Below are positions 35,118 through 45,505 of a stretch of DNA of 64,000 nt, piece after piece. Positions within the stretch are counted from its first letter, which is position 1. Every line of letters starts with the position of its first letter. A program made the translations under genes and the position numbers. Below the pieces are notes generated by a model. It was given only the letters and a program-made list of their open reading frames with translations, did no database searches and was not told the origin of the DNA. This stretch comes from Sandaracinaceae bacterium (GTDB taxonomy: Bacteria > Myxococcota_A > Polyangia > Polyangiales > JADJQN01): NCBI GenBank assembly GCA_016712745.1, contig JADJQN010000001.1, forward strand, positions 1 to 64,000, in the 5' to 3' direction.

Positions 35118-37091
35118 CTACGGCGTGGCGGTCAGGGGAGAGCACATGGTGCCGCAGAAGTTCTGGACGCGCCCGTCGGGGCGGAGGAAGGCGTCGAGCT
35201 GCATCTGCGCGCGCGGGTCGCGGCGGACGCCTTCGTGAGCGGTGGTGTCGCCATCGGCGTAGGTGCAGCCGTCGGGGATCATTTCCGCGCCCACGTCGTA
35301 GATGACGTAGCCCGAGTCAGACGAGTCGGCGAAGGTGGTCACGCCCTGCACGTCGATGACTGAAGGCGAGAACATTGGCAGGCCCATCGTTCGTGCTTCG
35401 CGGTCTGCACCGATGGTCGACACCTGAGCGTCGTTGAGGCCGACTTGCAGCAGCACTCGCTTGCCAGTGGGGCTGCCTGGAATGACGTCACTCAGCACAT
35501 GGCCAACGAACGCTGACGGCTCGGCGTGCTCCCAAAGTTGCGGGAGCATCACCATGATCATCTGGCGGGCGAACTTATCGCGATACCAGGTGCGGAAGAC
35601 CGTCTCGTAGGCAATGTAATCGACCGAGCGCGGAATCAGAACGGAGTAATCGATGCCGGCAACGCCCAAGCCAAAGTGCGAGATGTCGAGCGAGAGCGCC
35701 GCGACAGTTCCGCCCATGATGCCGCCCTGACTGTTGCCGTGATAAACGAGCAGCGACGGATCGTAGTAGGGATGACCATCTGCAGTCTGAAATGCTTCGT
35801 TGTCCAAACATGAGCCGGCCATCGTACGCGTGAGGATGAGTGTATTGACGACACCTTGCGTGAGGCGGTCGGTAATCGTTACCCAGCCCGTCATTTCAGT
35901 GAGCGCGGTCGTCGCGTTTGGCACGTCGTCCTGCGCCATGCCCCACCAATCGGTCGCAACGACTACGGTCGGATAGTCGTTGGCGAAGTTGCGCACGTAG
36001 CCGCCGTCGATCTCGTCGCGACCACCGAAGAGGCCGTGCCCGTACGTCATCAGGCGTACTGGCGCGCCCCCAGCGGTGACGCTTTCGTGAACTGAGCGCG
36101 GGATGATCATCTCGAATGGTGCTTCGGCCGTACCTTGCGCGAGTGGACGTCCGTTAGAATCGCGACGCAGGCGAGCGCCGGGCTGATCGGTTTCCATGTA
36201 GAGAGGCACCGTGAATGTGCCCTCGATCTTGCGGAAAATCTCGCCATTCTCCTCCATCGTCGGCTCTTCGACGGTGGTGATGGTGCAGCCGAGGCCCGCG
36301 GTGCCAACACGCGTCATCGCGTCGTCGCGCATGCTGACGAGGTCACCGATTGCTGACTCGTCGGAGCCGGTCCACATGTCCCAGGCTTCGATGAGCGTGC
36401 TGCGCTCGATGCCGGCCGCAGTGAGCGGTGCGAATACGTCGGTTTCGAACTTTGCGCGGCGAGCTTCGAGCTCAGCAACGTCGGTTGCGGTGTTGTCGCG
36501 TAGAGCGCGGAAGTAGTTCGTCGGATCGACCGGAGTGCCATCCATATGATGGAGGTTGCGCGTCGCGATCACGTAGTGATGTTCGGGCGCAAGTCGCGCC
36601 GCCGGGCGGATGTACATGGGACGATGCGCAGCGAGATTGTCCGGCGACACATCGAACTCGGAGAAATGCGCGACGCGTGCACCAGCCGTGATGTCGTAAA
36701 TAATCGTCGGCGAGTCGTCTTCCATGCTCGCGTCAATGTTGCGCCATGTCGGCAACGTGCTCGCGTCGACGACACCGGGGTAGAGCGTCATGAAACTCGT
36801 CATCGGGCTGAAGCCATCGCCGCGGTTGTACTCGGCCGGGTCCACGTGGACGTCATCGTCGTTCGCGGGCATCGCCTCGAGCGTGAGGTTCACGCGGCGA
36901 CCCGTCGGCGTCGTTGCATCGTCAACCAGGAAGCGACTCGACGGCCACGGCAGAAGGCACTCTTCCGGATTCAGGTTCTCACACTCGCTGCGCGTGACAT
37001 CGATGACTGGCCCAGCAGGTGCTTCATCGCCCTTGCAGGCGGCAATCATAGTCAGGCTAGCGAGACACGCGAGGGCATTGCGCAAGTTCAT
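35118..37091 (-). CDS. large lipoprotein, alpha/beta-hydrolase-like
   Basis: The protein has 657 residues. The signal MNLRNALACLASLTMIAACKG carries a lipobox (IAAC). The N-terminal half (residues 20-280) is a beta-rich domain seen in many myxobacterial lipoproteins (LNPEECLLPWPSSRFLVDD; GDGFSPMTSFMTLYPG). The C-terminal half has LMTYGHGLFGGRDEI and the nucleophile elbow VYHGNSQGGIMGG, fitting G-x-S-x-G with Ser in GNSQG. A final RVLLQVGLNDAQVS probably carries the acid. It is a predicted surface hydrolase of unknown substrate. The start at 37091 sits right before the signal; an upstream frame extension is not needed. Confidence 0.8.
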   Translation of the reverse strand: MNLRNALACLASLTMIAACKGDEAPAGPVIDVTRSECENLNPEECLLPWPSSRFLVDDATTPTGRRVNLTLEAMPANDDDVHVDPAEYNRGDGFSPMTSFMTLYPGVVDASTLPTWRNIDASMEDDSPTIIYDITAGARVAHFSEFDVSPDNLAAHRPMYIRPAARLAPEHHYVIATRNLHHMDGTPVDPTNYFRALRDNTATDVAELEARRAKFETDVFAPLTAAGIERSTLIEAWDMWTGSDESAIGDLVSMRDDAMTRVGTAGLGCTITTVEEPTMEENGEIFRKIEGTFTVPLYMETDQPGARLRRDSNGRPLAQGTAEAPFEMIIPRSVHESVTAGGAPVRLMTYGHGLFGGRDEIDGGYVRNFANDYPTVVVATDWWGMAQDDVPNATTALTEMTGWVTITDRLTQGVVNTLILTRTMAGSCLDNEAFQTADGHPYYDPSLLVYHGNSQGGIMGGTVAALSLDISHFGLGVAGIDYSVLIPRSVDYIAYETVFRTWYRDKFARQMIMVMLPQLWEHAEPSAFVGHVLSDVIPGSPTGKRVLLQVGLNDAQVSTIGADREARTMGLPMFSPSVIDVQGVTTFADSSDSGYVIYDVGAEMIPDGCTYADGDTTAHEGVRRDPRAQMQLDAFLRPDGRVQNFCGTMCSPLTATP

Positions 37092-37168
37092 AGCGCGCAT
37101 CCTACTTCGCGCCCCGCATCGTCGCACTTGGAATCGTGCAGGAAGCCGTGGTACGTATGACGCGCTTT

Positions 37169-37225
37169 AGGCGGATAGCTCAGTGGCAGAGCGCTGGTTT
37201 TACACACCGGATGTCGCAGGTTCGA
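37169..37225 (+). pseudogene. truncated tRNA-Val copy
   Basis: These 57 bases are identical to the first 57 bases of the intact tRNA-Val at 37625, up to TTCGA in the T loop, where the match ends abruptly. The region upstream is also duplicated, including a promoter-like TTGGAA, 18 bases, TACGTA (37128-37157). The 3' T-stem and acceptor strand are missing, so it cannot give a mature tRNA. Confidence 0.9.
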
Positions 37226-37230
37226 TGACC

Positions 37231-37575
37231 AACAGGAGAGGACCCGTCCTCTCCCTCATTTCGGCGTAGCCGAAATGAGCCTCCCTCACCTGAAGGAGAC
37301 GAGCCGTCTCCTCGTCGCTACCGCGACTTCACCACTCGCGTTCTTGCAACAGGAGAGGACCCGTCCTCTCCCTCATTTCGGCGTAGCCGAAATGAGCCTC
37401 CCTCACCTGAAGGAGACGAGCCGTCTCCTCGTCGCTACCGCGACTTCACCATTCGCGTTCTTGCAACAGGAGAGGACCCGTCCTCTCCCTCATTTCGGCG
37501 TAGCCGAAATGAGCCTCCCTCACCTGAAGGAGACGTGCCGTCTCCTCGTCGCTACCGCGACTTCACCATTCGCAT
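37231..37575. repeat. three 117-bp tandem repeats with hairpins
   Basis: Copies begin at 37231, 37348 and 37465 and are nearly identical. The third ends where the duplicated tRNA upstream region begins. Each copy holds three perfect hairpins: an 8-9-bp one (GAGAGGAC..GTCCTCTC), an 11-bp one with a 3-base loop (CTCATTTCGGC, GTA, GCCGAAATGAG), and a 7-bp one (GGAGACG..CGTCTCC). The period is a multiple of three, so a frame stays open through it, but the hairpins and context argue for non-coding DNA. Confidence 0.9.
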
Positions 37576-37583
37576 CGTCGCGC

Positions 37584-37613
37584 TTTGAATCGAGTCGCGA
37601 GGCGTGGTACGTA
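37584..37613 (+). promoter_or_regulatory. candidate promoter of tRNA-Val
   Basis: TTTGAA (37584-37589) and TACGTA (37608-37613) with an 18-base spacer sit 11 bases before the tRNA. The same layout precedes the truncated copy, where the -35-like box is TTGGAA. Conservation between duplicated copies is not independent evidence. Confidence 0.45.
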
Positions 37614-37624
37614 TGGCGCGCTTT

Positions 37625-37699
37625 AGGCGGATAGCTCAGTGGCAGAGCGCTGGTTTTACACACCGGATGTCGCAGGTTCGACCCCTGTTCCGCCTACCA
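37625..37699 (+). tRNA. tRNA-Val (anticodon TAC)
   Basis: This is a 75-base cloverleaf with encoded CCA. The acceptor stem is AGGCGGA with TCCGCCT. The D arm is GCTCAGTGGCAGAGC. The anticodon stem-loop is CTGGT-TTTACAC-ACCGG, with TAC at positions 34-36, reading valine GTA and probably GTG/GTT codons. The T arm is GCAGG-TTCGACC-CCTGT. It is an intact gene downstream of a truncated copy of itself. Confidence 0.95.
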
Positions 37700-37716
37700 A
37701 GATCGCGTGTGTGGTG

Positions 37717-37795
37717 TCGGACTCGGACTCGGACACTGATTCGGACACCGACACTGACACGGACACGGATTCGGAGACCGACACGGATTCGGACA
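37717..37795. repeat. hexamer microsatellite
   Basis: About 79 bases are made of degenerate 6-base units (GACTCG, GACACC, GATTCG, GACACG), starting 17 bases after tRNA-Val. The plus-strand frame would encode a Ser-Asp/Thr-Asp repeat, but this frame runs through the tRNA and is not a plausible gene. Confidence 0.7.
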
Positions 37796-37849
37796 GCCAA
37801 AGCTTAGCGAGCGGCTCTGGTCTCGTGGTGTTTCGGCGAGGGCGGGAGT

Positions 37850-37902
37850 GGTTGCGTGTTCGGTCCTGTGCTTTCGCAACTTCGGGATTCGTACACGCAA
37901 CC
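37850..37902 (-). terminator. candidate terminator hairpin
   Basis: A perfect 10-bp inverted repeat, GGTTGCGTGT at 37850-37859 and ACACGCAACC at 37893-37902, with a 33-base loop, lies 13 bases past the stop of the small minus-strand gene. The long loop and lack of a T tract make the role uncertain. Confidence 0.35.
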
Positions 37903-37915
37903 TCAGCCTTGCAGA

Positions 37916-38020
37916 CTACTTGCCGGCCTTCTTGGCCTTCTTCTTGTCCTGCTTCTCCTTGATCGAGAGCTTCGGCTTGTTGCTGTTGCCCTTGGCGGGC
38001 TTTTCCTGTCCTTTGGCCAT
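37916..38020 (-). CDS. lysine-rich small protein, 34 aa
   Basis: A very strong Shine-Dalgarno, AGGAGGAAT, lies 1 base before the ATG-proximal C (spacing about 5-6). The product MAKGQEKPAKGNSNKPKLSI continues with KEKQDKKKAKKAGK. It is extremely basic, with no hydrophobic core. It looks like the short Lys-rich proteins seen in many bacterial genomes with a KPKLSIKEKQ-type motif, probably nucleic-acid binding. It was found by its ribosome-binding site and is short enough to be missed by automated gene callers. Confidence 0.65.
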   Translation of the reverse strand: MAKGQEKPAKGNSNKPKLSIKEKQDKKKAKKAGK

Positions 38021-38119
38021 GATTCCTCCTAGAGCCGCATGCGGGCGGCGAAGGAGCAAATCATATCAGCGCGAATGCGACGCGCACCATTAATCATCGG
38101 TGCGTGTGCCGCCGGCGAG

Positions 38120-39220
38120 TCAACAGGGGGGAGCGAAACTCTTCCATGCCTTCGCAAGACGCGCCATCGCATCGTCGATCGCGTCTTCTTTTACGTTCGA
38201 ATAGCAGAGTCGAAGGGCCATCGGAGATGACTGATTCGTCGAGCGGAAGAGGCGGCCCGGGTCAAAGCTGACGCCGTGACTTGCCGCTTCCGCTAGGAAC
38301 TTTGCGTCGTCTCCGGTGCGGTTGGTGCGGGCAAACACCGAGAAACCGCCTTGCGGCTCATCGAATTCCCATTGAGGGAAATGCTTGAGGACCGCCGCGA
38401 CGAGCGTATCCGCGCGACGCTGATACTCCGTGCGGGCGGCGACAAGATGCGCATCGAAGTCGAAACGCAATAAGAACTCGGCGAGGACCGACTGGCTAAG
38501 GCTGCCGGTTTGCAAGTCCATGTCCTGCTTCTTCTGGAGGATCTGCTCGCGATTCTGGCGCGGGGGGACCAGCCATCCGACGCGGAGGCCGGGGGCGAGC
38601 GTCTTCGAGAAGGTGCCGATGAGCCAAGCACGGTCGCGCGCACAGCAGATAAGTGGCCGTTCGAGGTGACCATCGAAGCGCAGCTCTGCGTAGGCTTCAT
38701 CGATGATGATCGGGAGTCCACTTGTAAAGATCTCGGCGTGCCGTTCTACGGACATGCCCAGCCCGCGAGGATTGCAAACTGACTGCATCGCATAGCAAGC
38801 GTGCGCCTCATCGACGTCCAACGTCGGGGTGACATTCTTGGAGCGAAAGAGCTCGAGCGCTGCGGGATAAGTTTCCGCGCCAACGTGCATGCGCATGCCG
38901 GGGAAGGTCAGGGCGCTGACCGTGAGCGCAAGTGCTTGTTGAGCGCCCGACGTAATGATGATGTCGTCAGCCGTCACGTCCACGCCGCGCGCGCGCAGCC
39001 GCTTCGACACGAACTCACGCAAGACCTTCTGTCCCTCTGGCCACCCGTACTGCAGCGCCGCACCGTTGGCGCGCGAGATGACTTTGTGCGCGGCATCTGC
39101 CAGCTGACGACGCGGAAAGAGATTCTCCGAGGGGAGGCCACCACCAAAGGAAGTGATGCCAGGCTTCGCAGCACAGCTGCGCTGAATCGCGTCGATGCGT
39201 TGGTCCATTGCAATAGCCAT
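38120..39220 (-). CDS. PLP-dependent aminotransferase, fold type I class I/II
   Basis: The protein has 366 residues from the Met at 39220. It has ITFFGGGLP-like opening (ITSFGGGLPSENLFP), LQYGWPEGQKVLREFV, IIITSGAQQALALTVSAL, a IIIDEAYAELRF segment and the Schiff-base Lys in GTFSKTLAPGLRVGW. The final Arg is in ALRLCYSN. The pattern fits 2-aminoadipate/kynurenine aminotransferase-like (MocR C-terminal-type) enzymes, but without the N-terminal GntR domain. The substrate is unknown. An open frame continues upstream to 39496 but is not enzyme-like. Confidence 0.88.
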   Translation of the reverse strand: MAIAMDQRIDAIQRSCAAKPGITSFGGGLPSENLFPRRQLADAAHKVISRANGAALQYGWPEGQKVLREFVSKRLRARGVDVTADDIIITSGAQQALALTVSALTFPGMRMHVGAETYPAALELFRSKNVTPTLDVDEAHACYAMQSVCNPRGLGMSVERHAEIFTSGLPIIIDEAYAELRFDGHLERPLICCARDRAWLIGTFSKTLAPGLRVGWLVPPRQNREQILQKKQDMDLQTGSLSQSVLAEFLLRFDFDAHLVAARTEYQRRADTLVAAVLKHFPQWEFDEPQGGFSVFARTNRTGDDAKFLAEAASHGVSFDPGRLFRSTNQSSPMALRLCYSNVKEDAIDDAMARLAKAWKSFAPPC

Positions 39221-39383
39221 CGCAACATCTGCGCCACACAAGATCCGCGCAGAAATCTTGGGCCTACATGAAGAAAAATGCCCCACCGTCGTCGCGGGCT
39301 GTGGTGGATCTGTACAATGCGCGCTTGTCGTATCGCTTGCGCGAGACATACGCGTTCGGAAGTGGGGACGTGCTGCGGGGGAC

Positions 39384-39501
39384 GGAACCTCTTGCAGATC
39401 CGTGCCTAGGAACCGTGCGGGCCGGTGGCACGGGCAAGAGGTTCCTCGGCGCTCATGCCAAGTGGCGCGTGGTCCCTTCGCATCGCCACTTGGCATGAGC
39501 G
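39384..39501 (+). repeat. composite palindromic unit, copy 1
   Basis: Two adjacent stem-loops. Stem A pairs GGAACCTCTTGC (39384-39395) with GCAAGAGGTTCC (39434-39445), enclosing an inner stem CCGTGCC/GGCACGG. Stem B pairs 39450-39467 with 39484-39501, 18 bp without mismatch (CGCTCATGCCAAGTGGCG and complement). All stems are perfect. Confidence 0.85.
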
Positions 39502-39610
39502 ACGCCCCCTACGCACATCCCCACTTCCGGCCGCTATTCTCACGCCGGCCAATCGCAGGCTCGTTCACTGCGAAGTGCGTGCTCTGCACGACAGCGCAAT
39601 TGTTCGCAGC

Positions 39611-39772
39611 AAAGGGGACGTTCCCCTTTTCACTCGCAGCAATGCAGTAAAGGGGACGTTCCCCTTTTCACTCGCAGCAAGTTGAACGAAGAGTCGCGAA
39701 AAAAGGGGAACGTCCCCTTTTCCTCGCAGCAAGTTGAACGAAGAGTCGCAGAAAAAGGGGAACGTCCCCTTT
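39611..39772. repeat. four short hairpins (AAAGGGGA stem)
   Basis: Four hairpins with 8-bp stems and 3-base loops lie at 39611-39629, 39649-39667, 39702-39720 and 39754-39772. The first two read AAAGGGGACGTTCCCCTTT and the last two the reverse-complement form AAAGGGGAACGTCCCCTTT. Short spacers CACTCGCAGCAA and GCAGCAAGTTGAACGAAGAG are also repeated. Confidence 0.85.
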
Positions 39773-39980
39773 TCCCCCTACGCACATCCCCACTTCCGAC
39801 CGCTATTCTCACGGTGGTTCATCGCGAGTTCGTTCAGTGCGTAACGCGTGCTCTGCACGTCGGCGCGAGTGGTCGGTGCTTGAAATCTTTGATGGGTCTC
39901 ACAGTGCGCAGATGGTCTACCGCTCCGAGAAGATGTGCACTAGCGGAGGAAGGCGGGGATGCGCGGACGGGGCGTCTCGA

Positions 39981-40092
39981 ATGCCAAGTCACCATGTGAA
40001 AGCGAGCCGGCGTGACTTGGCATGAGAGTCGAGGGAGCGCTTGCCCGCGCCACCGGCCTCAAGCCTTACAGGCGCGGATCTGCAAGCGCTCC
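39981..40092 (-). repeat. composite palindromic unit, copy 2 (inverted)
   Basis: This is the same architecture as copy 1 on the opposite strand. Stem B pairs ATGCCAAGTCAC (39981-39992) with GTGACTTGGCAT (40012-40023). Stem A pairs GGAGCGCTTGC (40034-40044) with GCAAGCGCTCC (40082-40092), enclosing CCGCGCC (40045-40051) and GGCGCGG (40071-40077). Differences from copy 1 occur on both sides of each stem, keeping all pairs. Confidence 0.85.
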
Positions 40093-40225
40093 CGTCCCCG
40101 GTAGCGCGTCCCCGCCTTCCTCCGCGTAGCTGTCCGTTCTGACACGAGGAGCCCCGTCCCCCGCAGCACGTCCCCACTTCCGGCCGCGTATAATTCCGTG
40201 TCTTCTAGCGCAAATGCGTCGCGCG

Positions 40226-42724
<2,499 letters not shown>

Positions 42725-42922
42725 CGGTGAGCTCTCCCAGCCCGAAACGTGAGCTTGTCACTCTACTCGCTGTTGCCGGGGGCGGCCAGAAGCAAGGCCA
42801 ATCGCGTGCTAATGCTCCGAATTCGCTTCAATTCAGCGAGGCTACGGCAACTCGTGCGTGGCGCGGGGCTGAAGCGCGCGACCCGGTTTAGTGCATCCCC
42901 CGGGGCGTGAGGACGCGCACGC

Positions 42923-44182
42923 TTACGCGAGCTCGGCTTCTTTTTCTTTTTCGTACACGATCAGGGGCTTCTCGTGCTTCGTGATGACATCTTCGTTGAT
43001 GATGACTTCCTTGATGCCGGTGCGTGACGGGACGTCGTACATGATCTCGAGCATCGCCGCTTCCAGGATGGCGCGAAGGCCGCGGGCGCCAGCGTTGCGC
43101 TTGAGAGCCTCGCGCGCGACGGCGCTGTAGGCGCCCTTGGCGAACTTGAGCTTCACGCCGTCCATCTCGAAAAGCTTCTGATACTGCTTCACGAGCGCGT
43201 TCTTCGGCTTGGTGAGAATGTCGATAAGCGCATCCTCTTGAAGCTCGTGAAGTGTTGCCACGACCGGCAAGCGACCGATGAACTCCGGAATCAAACCGAT
43301 GCGCAGAAGATCTTCAGGCTGAACTTGCTCGAGCAGCTCGCCGACGCGCTTGTCCTTTTTGGAAGGAATGTCCGCGCCAAAGCCCAAGGTCTTTTCGCCC
43401 ATGCGGCGTTCGATGATTTGCTCTAGGCCCACGAACGCGCCGCCGCAGATGAAAAGGATATTGCTGGTGTCCACCTGCAAGAAATCCTGCTGCGGATGCT
43501 TGCGGCCGCCCTTGGGCGGAACGTTGGCAATGGTGCCCTCGATGATTTTCAAAAGGGCTTGCTGCACGCCTTCGCCGCTCACGTCGCGGGTGATGCTGGG
43601 GTTGTCGCCCTTTCGCGCAACCTTGTCGATTTCGTCGATGTAGACGATGCCGCGCTGCGCCCGTTCGACGTCGTGATCTGCGTTCTGCAAAAGCTGAACG
43701 ATGATGTTCTCGACGTCTTCTCCGACGTAGCCTGCTTCGGTGAGGGTCGTTGCATCTGCAATCGCAAACGGCACGTTGAGAATGCGCGCGAGAGTCTGAG
43801 CGAGAAGGGTCTTGCCCGAACCGGTCGGACCGAGAAGCAGGATGTTCGACTTATGAAGCTCGACCTCGTCGGACGAGACCCGCGAATCGATGCGCTTGTA
43901 GTGGTTGTGAACGGCAACCGCGAGAATTTTTTTCGCGCGGTCCTGGCCGATTACGTATTCGTCGAGGACGGCTTTTATCTCGGCAGGCTTTGGAAGCGGG
44001 GTGCCGGTGGTGACTGCATCATCGCGATCAACCTCCTCGGCGATGATGTCGTTGCAAAGGCCGATGCACTCGTCGCAAATGTAAACCGTCGGGCCTGCGA
44101 TGAGCTTCTTCACTTCCTTCTGGGACTTGCCACAGAAAGAACATTGCAGATTGCCGTGACCTTCGTCTCGCCTTCGCTCCAC
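42923..44182 (-). CDS. clpX: ClpX, ATPase subunit of ClpXP
   Basis: The protein has 419 residues. The N-terminal zinc finger reads CSFCGKSQKEV...YICDECIGLC. The AAA+ domain has Walker A LLLGPTGSGKTLLAQTLA, Walker B IVYIDEIDKVARK and the ClpP-binding loop IGL-type motif near LRIGLIPEFIGRLP, followed by the C-terminal small domain. It unfolds substrates for ClpP. The usual length is about 420, so it is complete. clpP lies about 6 kb upstream rather than adjacent. Confidence 0.96.
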   Translation of the reverse strand: MERRRDEGHGNLQCSFCGKSQKEVKKLIAGPTVYICDECIGLCNDIIAEEVDRDDAVTTGTPLPKPAEIKAVLDEYVIGQDRAKKILAVAVHNHYKRIDSRVSSDEVELHKSNILLLGPTGSGKTLLAQTLARILNVPFAIADATTLTEAGYVGEDVENIIVQLLQNADHDVERAQRGIVYIDEIDKVARKGDNPSITRDVSGEGVQQALLKIIEGTIANVPPKGGRKHPQQDFLQVDTSNILFICGGAFVGLEQIIERRMGEKTLGFGADIPSKKDKRVGELLEQVQPEDLLRIGLIPEFIGRLPVVATLHELQEDALIDILTKPKNALVKQYQKLFEMDGVKLKFAKGAYSAVAREALKRNAGARGLRAILEAAMLEIMYDVPSRTGIKEVIINEDVITKHEKPLIVYEKEKEAELA

Positions 44183-44377
44183 GTGTGCCTATCTCCCTTG
44201 AAAACCGAAACATCCCTGGCTTTCGCCGCGGCTTGCAGTGTAGCCCTCACGATCTGGCATCGCAAGGATGTGGAAGGTCACAAAAAGCCCGACAGCGAGC
44301 TGGTGGCCACTTTTTGCATTAATGCTCGGTCGTGCCCGCTTGCTTCGTGCGACAAAGCCGCATAGATCCTGCGCGCG

Positions 44378-45505
44378 ATGACGACGGGGGCAAAACATCG
44401 TTGGGTGTGTGCGGCGATCGCGCTGGTGCTCGGAGCGTGTGGGCATTCGAGCTCCATGCGTATGCAGAACGAGAGTTTTCTTCACACGCCGATTTCACAG
44501 ACGGCGGAGCCGGAGTGGGTCTCGGGGCCCGGGCGGTGGGCCCATCTGCGCATCGGCTACACACCGAGTAGCATCGACTTTCCGGGACAGCCGCGCATTG
44601 CGACGCTGCCGCTTACGAACTCCGATAACGAGCAAACGGTTGCGACCTACCGCGAGGGCAATTGGGAGCTCACGATCGTCACGCTGCCATGGCCGACATA
44701 TGACGCGCGCGACAACGCGCTGACACTCTGCGCGAGTGCACTCGAGCGGGGAGCCACCAATGCAGGCGGCGCGATCACCTCGACTATTCATCGCGGCTCG
44801 ATTTCGGTCGATGGATTTGACGGTTGTGAGCTTTCGGCGAACTTGCAACGAGGTGGACGGTGGTTTGGTCGCGCGCTGATTGGCGCTGAATTTCTTACGT
44901 CCGCGTTCGTGACGGAGAGCGACGCCACGCGTGGCGGCTTAGCTCCCGAGGCGGTGCTGCACTTCCTCGGCTCATTGCGTTTGGATCCGACTCAGCGGAT
45001 GCCGTCACGCGAGCATGCGGGGGAGCTTGCCCTGTCTACCGAGACGTGGCCCTACTACTACGCAGACCGCGCGGGTATGGCAGCGCGCATTCCCGGCAAT
45101 CCGCACGGTGAGCCGTCGATGCTACGCTCGACCTCGGGCGAGAATGTGGAGATGTACTCGTATTCGGTCGCCGAGACTTCGCCCTCATCGCGCGAGGCGT
45201 ACGCGATCTCCGTAGGCACGCTCAACGCGCACAGTATTCCTTCGTCGTTCGAGGGACGGGTCGTGAATCGCGTCAGTGATGTTGCGGGCTGTGTTGTTCG
45301 CGAGACGACGCATAGCTATGTGCAGGCATACCTGACGGAGGACACCGTGCTCGATTGCCCGAACGGCAGCGGAGTGCTGTACGTGCGGCATATCTTCGCC
45401 GGCCAGGATATCTACGAAGCAGCGGCGCTCGTGCCAGCTGCGCTCGATGCTGACCGATCTGCGCGCGTGCGCGAATTTCTAGACTCGCTGCGGGTGCTCT
45501 TCTGA
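44378..45505 (+). CDS. lipoprotein, 375 aa
   Basis: The signal MTTGAKHRWVCAAIALVLGACG has a lipobox (LGAC). The mature protein has two similar beta-rich halves of about 150 residues: one with WAHLRIGYTPSSIDFPGQP ... GNWELTIVTLPWPTYDARD, and the second with MAARIPGNPHGEPSMLRST ... AYAISVGTLN. Each half ends near an FLGSLR/FLDSLR motif. This suggests a tandem duplication of one domain. No family is recognised. The stop overlaps the start of the following protease gene by one base, so the two are coupled. Confidence 0.75.
   Translation: MTTGAKHRWVCAAIALVLGACGHSSSMRMQNESFLHTPISQTAEPEWVSGPGRWAHLRIGYTPSSIDFPGQPRIATLPLTNSDNEQTVATYREGNWELTIVTLPWPTYDARDNALTLCASALERGATNAGGAITSTIHRGSISVDGFDGCELSANLQRGGRWFGRALIGAEFLTSAFVTESDATRGGLAPEAVLHFLGSLRLDPTQRMPSREHAGELALSTETWPYYYADRAGMAARIPGNPHGEPSMLRSTSGENVEMYSYSVAETSPSSREAYAISVGTLNAHSIPSSFEGRVVNRVSDVAGCVVRETTHSYVQAYLTEDTVLDCPNGSGVLYVRHIFAGQDIYEAAALVPAALDADRSARVREFLDSLRVLF

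Larger units (their letters stand above)
39349..40190. repeat. non-coding island with terminal inverted repeats
   Basis: The ends 39349-39385 and 40154-40190 are reverse complements over 37 bases with two mismatches; a 29-base inner block is identical. No coding sequence was found inside. The island contains two inverted copies of a multi-stem unit (39384-39501 and 39981-40092), four short 8-bp-stem hairpins (39611-39772) and a ~95-bp direct repeat (about 39505-39600 and 39774-39870). The layout suggests a non-autonomous mobile repeat or nested copies of one. Confidence 0.75.

Noticed and set aside
37231..37575. CRISPR array
   Set aside because: The three units are contiguous 117-bp repeats without unique spacers, and no cas genes are nearby.
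37275..37634. 119-residue frame with a 39-residue repeat on the plus strand
   Set aside because: It arises because the 117-bp repeat period is divisible by three. The unit is built of hairpins and the frame runs into the duplicated tRNA region.
37639..37962. Ser-Asp-repeat protein
   Set aside because: It starts inside tRNA-Val and reads the hexamer microsatellite, with no start signal.
39600..39780. Rho-independent terminators
   Set aside because: The AAAGGGGA hairpins do have T-rich ends, but four in both orientations with repeated spacers and no adjacent gene ends fit a repeat family better.
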